Notes under the pieces: generated by a model | The model's database searches: none | The model's input: only the letters and a program-made list of their open reading frames with translations | Told to the model about the DNA's origin: nothing | Position numbers and translations under genes: made by a program | Assembly: GCA_900317855.1 (NCBI GenBank) | Contig: ONIG01000002.1 | Span: 1 to 64,000, forward strand | DNA from: an uncultured Eubacteriales bacterium | GTDB lineage: Bacteria > Bacillota > Clostridia > Oscillospirales > Oscillospiraceae | Length of the DNA: 64,000 bases | Direction: 5' to 3' | Shown here: positions 15,678 to 22,668 of the stretch, piece after piece | How the letters are laid out: every line of letters begins with the position of its first letter | How positions within the stretch are numbered: position 1 is the first letter of the stretch

Positions 15678-16336
15678 TACTTCTTGTGGACGACCTCGCC
15701 CGAGGACTTGAGGATGCTGTCCGCTGGGATGACGCCGCGCACGCACGACACCGGATAAATGTTCGAGTGCCGGCCGATAACCGTGCCGGGGTTCAGGACG
15801 CTGTTGCAGCCGACCTCCACATAGTCACCGAGGATGGCGCCGACCTTCTTGCGGCCGGTCTCGATGTGCTCGGCCCCGTTTTTGATGACGACGAGCGTCT
15901 TATCACTCTTGACGTTCGACGTGATGGAGCCTGCGCCCATGTGGGACTTGTAGCCGAGGATGGAGTCGCCAACATAGTTGAAATGCGGCGTCTGGACGCT
16001 ATCGAACAGGACAACGTTTTTCAGCTCACAGGAGTTGCCGACGACAGCGTTCTTGCCCACGATCGCATTGCCGCGCACAAAGGCACACTGGCGCAGCTCG
16101 GCGCCGTGGTCGATGATGCAGGGGCCGGCGATATAAGCGCTGTCGAAGATCTTGGCATCGCGCGCGATCCAGATGTTCTCGCCGCGCTGCTCGTATTCCT
16201 CCGCCGGGAGCGTCGGGCCGAGCTGAAGAATGAAGTCTCCGATTTCTGCCAGTGCCTCCCACGGATAGGTCTTGCCCGCAAACAGCGGTGCTGCGATCGT
16301 TTTGCTCAGGTCGAGCAGGTCTTGTATCGTCATCAT
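15677..16336 (-). CDS. GlmU-like left-handed beta-helix acyltransferase, stand-alone
   Basis: 219 residues with many hexapeptide turns (GNAIVGKNAVVGNSCEL, ILGDYVEVGCNSVLNPGTVIGRHSNIYPV). The segment TPHFNYVGDSILG...GAGSITSN mirrors the GlmU acetyltransferase site (NHLTYIGD...GAGTITCN), including the catalytic histidine (about residue 118). The uridylyltransferase domain of GlmU is absent; residues 1-55 are helical instead. It lies directly behind glmM, whose product glucosamine-1-phosphate is the GlmU acetyl acceptor. A glucosamine-1-phosphate N-acetyltransferase role is therefore likely but unproven. Confidence 0.82.
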   Translation of the reverse strand: MMTIQDLLDLSKTIAAPLFAGKTYPWEALAEIGDFILQLGPTLPAEEYEQRGENIWIARDAKIFDSAYIAGPCIIDHGAELRQCAFVRGNAIVGKNAVVGNSCELKNVVLFDSVQTPHFNYVGDSILGYKSHMGAGSITSNVKSDKTLVVIKNGAEHIETGRKKVGAILGDYVEVGCNSVLNPGTVIGRHSNIYPVSCVRGVIPADSILKSSGEVVHKK

Positions 16337-16337
16337 A

Positions 16338-17687
16338 TCATCTCACCCGGATCAGGTGTCCGCTCTTCTGCATGACATCGATCACATACGCAACGTTTTC
16401 CTCACACAGCGCGTGCGTGGCCGCCTCGACCATGACGCGCAGCACCGGCTCCGTGCCGCTCTTGCGCACGAGGATGCGTCCCTCGTCGCCGAGCCGCTCG
16501 GTGACGGCCTGCTCCGCCGCAACGACCGCGGGGTCATTGAGCGTGGCATCTTTGTCATCGACCTCCACATTCGTAAGCTGCTGCGGGTACTCGCGCACCG
16601 GCGCGGCCAGCTCGGAGAGCGTCTTTTTGCGGTCGAGCATGACCTGCATGAGCTTGATGGCCGTCAGCAGTCCGTCACCAGTATTGGCATATTTGCCGAA
16701 AATAATGTGCCCGGACTGTTCGCCGCCGATCAGGTGTCCGTTGGCGCGCATATTCTCCGCGACGTATTTATCACCTACGGCCGTCTTTTCATAGCCGATG
16801 CCGGCCTCGTCGAGCGCCTTGTACAGGCCGAGGTTGGACATGACCGTCGTGACGACCTTGGAATTGCCGAAGCGGCCCTCGGTCTGCATGTTGCGCGCGC
16901 AGACATAGAGGATCTTGTCGCCGTTGACGACCGAACCGTTTTCATCCACAGCCAGGCAGCGGTCAGCGTCGCCGTCAAAGGCAAAGCCCACGTCCAGCCG
17001 GTTGAGACGGACGTACTTCTGCAGGTTCTCAATATGCGTCGAGCCGCAGTCGCGGTTGATATTCGTGCCGTCCGGTTCATTGCCGATGACATACGTATCC
17101 GCACCGAGCGCGTCAAAGATGTTCTTTGCCATCATCCACGTGCTGCCGTTGGCGCAGTCAAGGCCGACCTTCATGCCCTTGTACGAGTGCGTGGACAGGC
17201 TGATGAGATAACCGATGTAGCGGTTGCGGCCGGCGGAATAGTCCTGCGTGCGGCCGATGTTCGCGCCCGTGGCAAACGGGATCTCCAGATTGCCGTCGAG
17301 ATAGTTCTCGATCTCGTCAATGACGCTCTGTTCCATCTTCTCACCGGCGCTGTTGAGCAGCTTGATGCCATTGTCCGTATAGGGATTGTGGCTCGCGCTG
17401 ATCATGATGCCGCAGTCAAAATCGTCCGAACGGACGATGTAGGACACGCTCGGCGTCGTCGTCACGTGCATGAGATAGGCGTCTGCGCCCGAGGCCGTCA
17501 GGCCGGCGGACAGCGCATTTTCAAACATATAGCTGGATCTGCGGGTATCTTTGCCGATCACGACCGCGCACTTGTGCGCCCGGCCGTAGTACCAGCCGAG
17601 AAACCGGCCGATCCGGTAGGCGTGTTCCACCGTCAGGCCCACGTTGGCCTCACCGCGGAAGCCGTCGGTACCGAAATATTTGGACAT
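16338..17687 (-). CDS. glmM: Phosphoglucosamine mutase
   Basis: Interconverts glucosamine-6-phosphate and glucosamine-1-phosphate for UDP-GlcNAc synthesis. 449 residues, standard length. The start MSKYFGTDGFRGEAN is the classic GlmM opening. The phosphoserine loop is GIMISASHNPYTDNGIKL (about residues 94-111), the metal loop FDGDADRCLAVDE (about 238-250), and the sugar-phosphate loop VRKSGTEPVLRVMVE (about 407-421). It is one base from the GlmU-like acyltransferase downstream and follows the NagB-like gene. Confidence 0.97.
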   Translation of the reverse strand: MSKYFGTDGFRGEANVGLTVEHAYRIGRFLGWYYGRAHKCAVVIGKDTRRSSYMFENALSAGLTASGADAYLMHVTTTPSVSYIVRSDDFDCGIMISASHNPYTDNGIKLLNSAGEKMEQSVIDEIENYLDGNLEIPFATGANIGRTQDYSAGRNRYIGYLISLSTHSYKGMKVGLDCANGSTWMMAKNIFDALGADTYVIGNEPDGTNINRDCGSTHIENLQKYVRLNRLDVGFAFDGDADRCLAVDENGSVVNGDKILYVCARNMQTEGRFGNSKVVTTVMSNLGLYKALDEAGIGYEKTAVGDKYVAENMRANGHLIGGEQSGHIIFGKYANTGDGLLTAIKLMQVMLDRKKTLSELAAPVREYPQQLTNVEVDDKDATLNDPAVVAAEQAVTERLGDEGRILVRKSGTEPVLRVMVEAATHALCEENVAYVIDVMQKSGHLIRVR

Positions 17688-17740
17688 GGATGCTTTCCTC
17701 CGATCAAAATCACCCGCAAACTGCCGCGGGCAACTATTTA

Positions 17741-18436
17741 TTATAACTGCGCGGCAGCGTCCGCGTCAAGATAAACCTCGACATCCGTGTGCAGCTGCAG
17801 GAACGACGCGGGGATAAACGTCTCCGGGCGGCCCGTGAGCGTCGCGCTGGCAGCCTTCGCGCAGCGCGCGCCGAAACCGACGAGCAGGATCTTTTTCGCG
17901 CCCAGAATCGTATGGATGCCGATCGTGATGCCGTGCTCCGGCGTCTGCGCAAGCGTGCCGAAATCCGCAGCAATGGCCTCGCGCGTCACTTCCGCGAGCT
18001 TGGCGATATGCGTCTTCTCGCCAAAACCGGCGCCCGGCTCGTTGAACGCGACGTGACCGCGCTCACCAAGGCCAAGGATGACCAGGTCGAGCCCGCCGGC
18101 TGCCTGGATGGCAGCGTCGTAGTCCGCCGTGTGCTCGGCGTCCGCGTCCGGATCCGGGGCGTGCACGGCCGCAAACGGCTTTGCTGCCGTGAGGGGCGAA
18201 AACGCCGCGCCGACCGCGTGCGCGCCCTTACCGGCCTCGCCGCAGTATTCACACGCCTGGAAGAGCGTCGCCTTGTCAAAGGCAATGTCGCTGGCAGCGA
18301 GCGCATCGAGCACTTCTACCGGCAGGTCCACCGCCGAAATGGCGATATTTGCCTCCGGCTTGCGCGCGAGCGCATCCGCGACCTGCGCCGTCAGTTCTTT
18401 TATCACATCTGTTTGCGTTCCGACGATCGTTTTCAT
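17741..18436 (-). CDS. NagB-like protein with altered active site
   Basis: 231 residues, aligned along its C-terminal half with glucosamine-6-phosphate deaminase (LDLVILGLGERGHVAFNEPG, KTHIAKLAEVTREA, GITIGIHTILGAKKILLV, PASFLQLHTDVEVYLD). The N-terminal half departs. The phosphate-binding SGGTP loop is replaced by AVDLP (about 35-39), and the catalytic DEY appears as CEY (FQACEYCGE). The Asp of GVGNDGH is Arg here, although some Firmicutes carry Asn. The His and Glu of GHVAFNE remain. It may act on another amino sugar, be regulatory, or be inactive. Its place before glmM supports an amino-sugar role. Confidence 0.75.
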   Translation of the reverse strand: MKTIVGTQTDVIKELTAQVADALARKPEANIAISAVDLPVEVLDALAASDIAFDKATLFQACEYCGEAGKGAHAVGAAFSPLTAAKPFAAVHAPDPDADAEHTADYDAAIQAAGGLDLVILGLGERGHVAFNEPGAGFGEKTHIAKLAEVTREAIAADFGTLAQTPEHGITIGIHTILGAKKILLVGFGARCAKAASATLTGRPETFIPASFLQLHTDVEVYLDADAAAQL

Positions 18437-18472
18437 GGCTCATAACCTCCTGTAGCATCATCGCGGCCGCGC

Positions 18473-19306
18473 TCAGAGCGTGACCGTGCCATCAAATACA
18501 AATGTCGCGGGGCCGGTCATATACAGCAGGTTCTGCACCCGGTCCCATGCGATGTGCAGCTTGCCGCCGCGCAGGATCACATCCGCCTCGTCGCCGCACT
18601 TGCCCAGCCGCGCCGTGACAGCCAGCGCCGCCGTGGAACCCGTACCGCAGGCGAGCGTCTCGCCGCTGCCACGCTCCCACACGCGCACGCGCAGCGTGTG
18701 ATCGTCCACGACCTCGACAAACTCGATATTTGCCCGCGCAGGGAACATCTTATGGTTTTCAAACGCGGGACCGATGCGCGGAAAATCCAGCGCCATGGCA
18801 TCGTCCACGTAAGTGACGCAGTGCGGATTGCCGGTGTTCACGGACGAAACGATCCACGTCTCGCCCAGCACGTCGATCGGCTGCTCGAGGAAGGTCTCCC
18901 CCGCCGCCGCGACCGGGATCTTCTCCGGCCGGAACTCCGGGCTGCCCATGCACACACGCACGGTCTCGACCGCGCCGTCGACCACGTTCAGCCAGAGCGT
19001 CTTGATACCGGCGCGCGTCTCGATCGTGAGCTCGGTCTTATCCGTCAGACCGCGGTCGTGGACATATTTGCCCACACAGCGGATGGCATTGCCGCACATT
19101 TCCGAGCGCGAACCGTCGGCATTGTACATCTCCATGCAGAAATCTGCGACCTCCGACGGGCAGATGAGCACCAGACCGTCCCCGCCGATGCCGAAGTGGC
19201 GGTCGGACAGGCGGATGGCCGCAGCCGACGGATCGGGCACCGTCTCGTCGAAGCAGTTGACATAGATATAGTCATTACCGCAGCCCTGCATTTTTGTAAA
19301 CTTCAT
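18473..19306 (-). CDS. dapF: Diaminopimelate epimerase
   Basis: Converts LL- to meso-diaminopimelate for lysine and peptidoglycan synthesis without a cofactor. The start is the ATG of MKFTKMQGCGNDYIYVN, seven bases after AGGAGG; a GTG nine bases upstream is less well placed. The product is 277 residues. The two catalytic cysteines are in SEMCGNAIRC (about C71) and LACGTGSTAAL (about C217). It is divergent from the DUF421 gene, 75 bases away. Its presence implies meso-DAP peptidoglycan. Confidence 0.96.
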   Translation of the reverse strand: MKFTKMQGCGNDYIYVNCFDETVPDPSAAAIRLSDRHFGIGGDGLVLICPSEVADFCMEMYNADGSRSEMCGNAIRCVGKYVHDRGLTDKTELTIETRAGIKTLWLNVVDGAVETVRVCMGSPEFRPEKIPVAAAGETFLEQPIDVLGETWIVSSVNTGNPHCVTYVDDAMALDFPRIGPAFENHKMFPARANIEFVEVVDDHTLRVRVWERGSGETLACGTGSTAALAVTARLGKCGDEADVILRGGKLHIAWDRVQNLLYMTGPATFVFDGTVTL

Positions 19307-19381
19307 TTTGGGCACCTCCTATCCGGGTATGAACCCGCACAAACCGGAAAAACTAAACCGACCTGGAAAGGTGGTAATCTC

Positions 19382-20059
19382 ATGGCGATCATTCTCATCC
19401 GGACACTGATCATTTTTCTTGCGCTCATCGTGGCCATGCGCCTCATGGGCAAGCGGCAGCTCGGCGAACTCGAGCTGTCCGAGCTGGTGGTGGCCGTGCT
19501 CATCGCGGACATCGCGTCCATCCCGCTGCAAAACCCTTCCCTGCCGCTGAGCTACGGGCTCATTCCGCTGCTGGTGCTGTTTTGCTGCGAGCTGATCTTC
19601 TCCGGCCTGACGTACAAGAGCATTCACCTGCGCAAGCTGCTCTACGGCCGGCCGAACTTCATCATCGAGCGCGGCCGCATCGCCCAGCAGGCCATGCACC
19701 GCAACCGCTTCACGCTCGACGAGCTGACGCAGGAGCTGCGCAATCAGGGCATTCTTGACATTGCAAGCGTGGAATACGCCGTGCTTGAGACCAACGGCCA
19801 GCTCAACATCATCCTCGCCCCGGCACAGCAGCCGGTCACAGCCGAGCAGATGCACATTGGTGTCGAGGACACCGGCTATTTTTCCATCCTCATCAATAAC
19901 GGCCGCATCCTGCGCGACAATCTCCGGCGCATGGGGCGCGATGAACGCTGGCTGCAAAAGCAGGTGCAGCAGCGCGGCGCACAGTGCATCGAGGACGTCT
20001 ACCTGCTGATGATGAACGACGCCGGGCAAATCTATTTTGCGGCAAAGGAGCTCGGATGA
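19382..20059 (+). CDS. DUF421 (YetF/YcaP family) membrane protein
   Basis: 225 residues from the ATG after GGAAAGGTGG. Three N-terminal transmembrane helices (about 4-22, 32-50, 58-76) are followed by a cytoplasmic domain with the family core KLLYGRPNFIIERGRI and ELRNQGILDIASVEYAVLETNG. The last stretch ([19 protein letters not shown]) is also typical. DUF421 proteins are linked to stress and spore envelopes in Firmicutes, but the biochemical role is unknown. The stop codon overlaps the start of the DUF4363 gene by ATGA. Confidence 0.92.
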   Translation: MAIILIRTLIIFLALIVAMRLMGKRQLGELELSELVVAVLIADIASIPLQNPSLPLSYGLIPLLVLFCCELIFSGLTYKSIHLRKLLYGRPNFIIERGRIAQQAMHRNRFTLDELTQELRNQGILDIASVEYAVLETNGQLNIILAPAQQPVTAEQMHIGVEDTGYFSILINNGRILRDNLRRMGRDERWLQKQVQQRGAQCIEDVYLLMMNDAGQIYFAAKELG

Positions 20060-20433
20060 AAAAGGAACTGTTTGCAGGCGCGCTGCTGCTCGTGCTCATT
20101 GGACTGTGCGCGTGGAACCTCTGGTACCTGAGCCGGATGTGCACGCAGCTCGACGATGCCGTGGCGCAGGCGGAGACAAGCTACGCCGCCGGAGACCCGG
20201 CGCGCACGACCGAGACGCTGCGCGCAGCGGCCGCTCGCTGGAGCGACACCGAGGACTATGCCCACTGTATGCTCCCGCACGAGAGCACAGACGCTGTGAC
20301 GGAGGGTTTCCGCCGGGCCATCCGCACCGTGGAGACCGGAGACGCGTCCGCCGCGGCGGACATTGCCCTGCTGCGCGTGCGCATTCAGGGACTCGCCGAC
20401 GGGGAGCGCATCACGCTCGGCAATATCTTTTAG
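20056..20433 (+). CDS. DUF4363 family protein
   Basis: 125 residues with one N-terminal membrane anchor ([21 protein letters not shown]) and an extracytoplasmic helical hairpin ([25 protein letters not shown]). It is translationally coupled to DUF421 by ATGA, and this pairing is common in Clostridia, suggesting the two form a complex. The stop codon overlaps that of the convergent nrdR gene. Confidence 0.85.
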   Translation: MKKELFAGALLLVLIGLCAWNLWYLSRMCTQLDDAVAQAETSYAAGDPARTTETLRAAAARWSDTEDYAHCMLPHESTDAVTEGFRRAIRTVETGDASAAADIALLRVRIQGLADGERITLGNIF

Positions 20434-20888
20434 CCGCGGTCGTTGAGCAGCTTCGTCAGCTCCTGCATGAACGTATCAATATCCTTGAACTGGCGGTAAA
20501 CCGAAGCAAAGCGCACATAGGCGACCTCGTCCACGTCCTTGAGGCGCTTCATGACCATCTCGCCGACCTGCTCGGTCGTGATCTCGCGTTCGAGCGCGCT
20601 CTGCAGCTCCTGCTCGATCTCGTCGGCGATCTTCTCAAGCACCGGCAGCGGCACCTTGCGCTTGTCACAGGCACGCACCATGCCGTTGATGAGCTTGCTC
20701 TTGTCAAAGCTCTGGCGGCTGCCGTCGCGCTTGATGACGACGAGCGGGAGCGTCTCGATGATCTCATAGGTCGTAAAGCGTTTCTGGCACGCAAGGCACT
20801 CGCGGCGGCGGCGGATGGTCGCGCCCTCCTCGGCTGGGCGGGAATCAATGACCTTGCTCTCGGCAAAGCCGCAAAACGGGCATTTCAT
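20430..20888 (-). CDS. nrdR: Transcriptional repressor NrdR
   Basis: 152 residues. An N-terminal zinc ribbon ([17 protein letters not shown] ... [16 protein letters not shown], four cysteines) is followed by an ATP-cone ([19 protein letters not shown]). NrdR senses ATP/dATP and represses ribonucleotide reductase genes. No nrd gene is nearby. Its stop overlaps that of the convergent DUF4363 gene by four bases. Confidence 0.97.
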   Translation of the reverse strand: MKCPFCGFAESKVIDSRPAEEGATIRRRRECLACQKRFTTYEIIETLPLVVIKRDGSRQSFDKSKLINGMVRACDKRKVPLPVLEKIADEIEQELQSALEREITTEQVGEMVMKRLKDVDEVAYVRFASVYRQFKDIDTFMQELTKLLNDRG

Positions 20889-20972
20889 ACGTTGGTTCCT
20901 CCATATATCTGGTTTCCGTTTACTTTACATAATACCGTACAGTACTATACCACAGCCCCGGCACATTTGCAC

Positions 20973-21023
20973 GAAAAATTTCGCCGTATCTGGCGTTTTC
21001 TCCCTCAGATACGGCGAATTTTC
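20973..21023 (-). terminator. Terminator of holA-rnmV
   Basis: Minus strand: AAATTCGCCGTATCTG and CAGATACGGCGAAATTT flank a loop of about 13 bases and run into TTTTTCG. Confidence 0.85.
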
Positions 21024-21025
21024 AG

Positions 21026-21607
21026 CTATTTGTACAGATTCTGGAACGTCTCGCGCGTCATGAGCGCGTTGAGCACCTCAAGCAGCGCGTTCGTGCTCAG
21101 ATGCTCGGGCAGGTCAAGCTGCGTGAGCAGCCGCTGCCGGGCGGCGCGGCTGTCCGGCCCGCCGGTGAGTCCGGCGGCGTAAAGGTCGGCCTTCGTGATG
21201 CGCGCGCCCGGCGGCGGTGCGTCCTCGCCCTCGATGGTCGCGCCCGCGCGGCGCAGCGCCTCGAGCAGCACCTCCGGCCGCATGCCCTCCACGCCGAGCT
21301 TGCCCTCTTTCGAGGCGGCGCGCTTGCGCCGCTCCTTGCCGGCCACGTCCGGGATATACGCGTGCTTGACCTGCGCCGGGTCGATGGCTCCGCGCAGATA
21401 GTTGCGGATGACAAAGCCCGCCCCGTCGCTGTCCGTGAGGACGATGATGCCGCGCGTTTCGGCCAGGCGGCGCAGCAGCGCCAGGCGCTGGCTGTCATGA
21501 AAGATACCGAAGCCGGATGTCTCCAGAATGGGCGCGTCCACGACCTGCGCAAGCGTGTTTTTGTCATACCGGCCCTCAACGATGATGGCCTCCCGGATGC
21601 GGATCAT
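21026..21607 (-). CDS. rnmV: Ribonuclease M5 (toprim domain)
   Basis: Matures 5S rRNA precursors in Firmicutes. The start is the ATG of MIRIREAIIVEGRYD, which overlaps the holA stop by ATGA; the product is 193 residues. The toprim motifs are EAIIVEGRYDKNTL (acidic residue, about 7-20) and VLTDSDGAG (DxD, about 56-64). The C-terminal helical domain follows. RnmV usually neighbours ksgA, which is absent here; instead it is coupled to holA. Confidence 0.94.
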   Translation of the reverse strand: MIRIREAIIVEGRYDKNTLAQVVDAPILETSGFGIFHDSQRLALLRRLAETRGIIVLTDSDGAGFVIRNYLRGAIDPAQVKHAYIPDVAGKERRKRAASKEGKLGVEGMRPEVLLEALRRAGATIEGEDAPPPGARITKADLYAAGLTGGPDSRAARQRLLTQLDLPEHLSTNALLEVLNALMTRETFQNLYK

Positions 21608-22659
21608 GCCGCACCTCCCACGGCAATGCGCAGCAGCAGCTCCTTGAGCAGTTCGGTATCGTCTGCGCCGGTATTTTTCATGGCAAAGTCCGTCTGCGCG
21701 CACAGACGCACCGCCTCCTCGAGTTGGCGGCCGGAGAACTTTCGGGCCGAGCGCAGGAGATTTTCCGCGATGAAATCAAACGACAGGCCGAGCAGTGCGC
21801 GCAGGTCGCCCGTAGCGAGGCCCGCACGGCGCGCAAGCCGCGCGGCATAGAGCCTGCGCATCTGCTGGCCGATGACGGCAAGCAGGAAGATCGGCGTGTT
21901 CGCCTTATCGGCGAGGAGGTCCGCAAGGATGCGCATGGCGCCGTCATAGTCCTGATCGGCCAGCCGGTCGGTCAGCTCATAAGCCACCGCCTCCGGCATC
22001 CGGTGCGCCACAGCCAGAATGTCCGCGCGCGTGACTGTGTCGCCCTGCACATAGGCCGCAATCTTGTCGATCTCCGGGATCATGGTGTTCATCAGCCCGC
22101 CGGTGAAGAAAATGAGCTGGCGGGCATCCTCGGAGGAAATATTTTTCCCGTGGGCCTTGAAACGCTTGCCAACCCAATTCACGAGCGCGGGTTCCCCCTG
22201 CGCGGTGAACTGGATGAGCTGCCCGTATTTTTTGAATGCCTTTGTCGTCTTCAGGCGGCCGTCCGGCTCAAAGTCCGTGCCCATGACGAACACCAGCGTG
22301 CAGTAATCCGGCAGGTCGCCGATGACCTGGACGAGCGCCTGCGCATCTTCCTCGCGGCACTTGTTCGTATCAAAGCCGCGCACCTCGATGAGCGTGCGCT
22401 CGGACAAAAACGGCACCGCGTCCACCGCGTCCGCCAGCGCCTGAAAGTCGAGCTCGGCGCCGTCAAACCGGTGATAGCTGAAGTCGTCCTCCCCGCCGGG
22501 CAGGCAGAGCTTTTTCAGCTCCAGCAGATACTGCTCGCGCAGATAATCCTCCCGGCCCCAGAGCAGATACAGCCGCCCCGGCCCCTGCTCGCGCAGTGTG
22601 CGCTCCTGCGCCTTATAATTCAGCACTTCCTGCTTCTTTTTCCCTTTTCCTGTTGCCAT
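21604..22659 (-). CDS. holA: DNA polymerase III delta subunit
   Basis: Clamp-loader wrench subunit that opens the beta clamp. 351 residues with the family pattern LYLLWGREDYLREQYLLELKK at the start of the AAA-like fold, RTLIEVRGF and KYGQLIQFTAQGE in the core, and a helical collar with LLAVIGQQMRRLYAARLARRAG. There is no Walker A, as expected for delta. It is followed by rnmV with an ATGA overlap and preceded by comEC nine bases upstream. comEC-holA neighbours are widespread in Firmicutes. Confidence 0.95.
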   Translation of the reverse strand: MATGKGKKKQEVLNYKAQERTLREQGPGRLYLLWGREDYLREQYLLELKKLCLPGGEDDFSYHRFDGAELDFQALADAVDAVPFLSERTLIEVRGFDTNKCREEDAQALVQVIGDLPDYCTLVFVMGTDFEPDGRLKTTKAFKKYGQLIQFTAQGEPALVNWVGKRFKAHGKNISSEDARQLIFFTGGLMNTMIPEIDKIAAYVQGDTVTRADILAVAHRMPEAVAYELTDRLADQDYDGAMRILADLLADKANTPIFLLAVIGQQMRRLYAARLARRAGLATGDLRALLGLSFDFIAENLLRSARKFSGRQLEEAVRLCAQTDFAMKNTGADDTELLKELLLRIAVGGAA

Positions 22660-22668
22660 AATGTTTCC

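Noticed and set aside
20889..20972. NrdR box upstream of nrdR (GTATAGTACTGTAC region)
   Set aside because: The palindrome does not fit the NrdR box consensus well enough to claim autoregulation.
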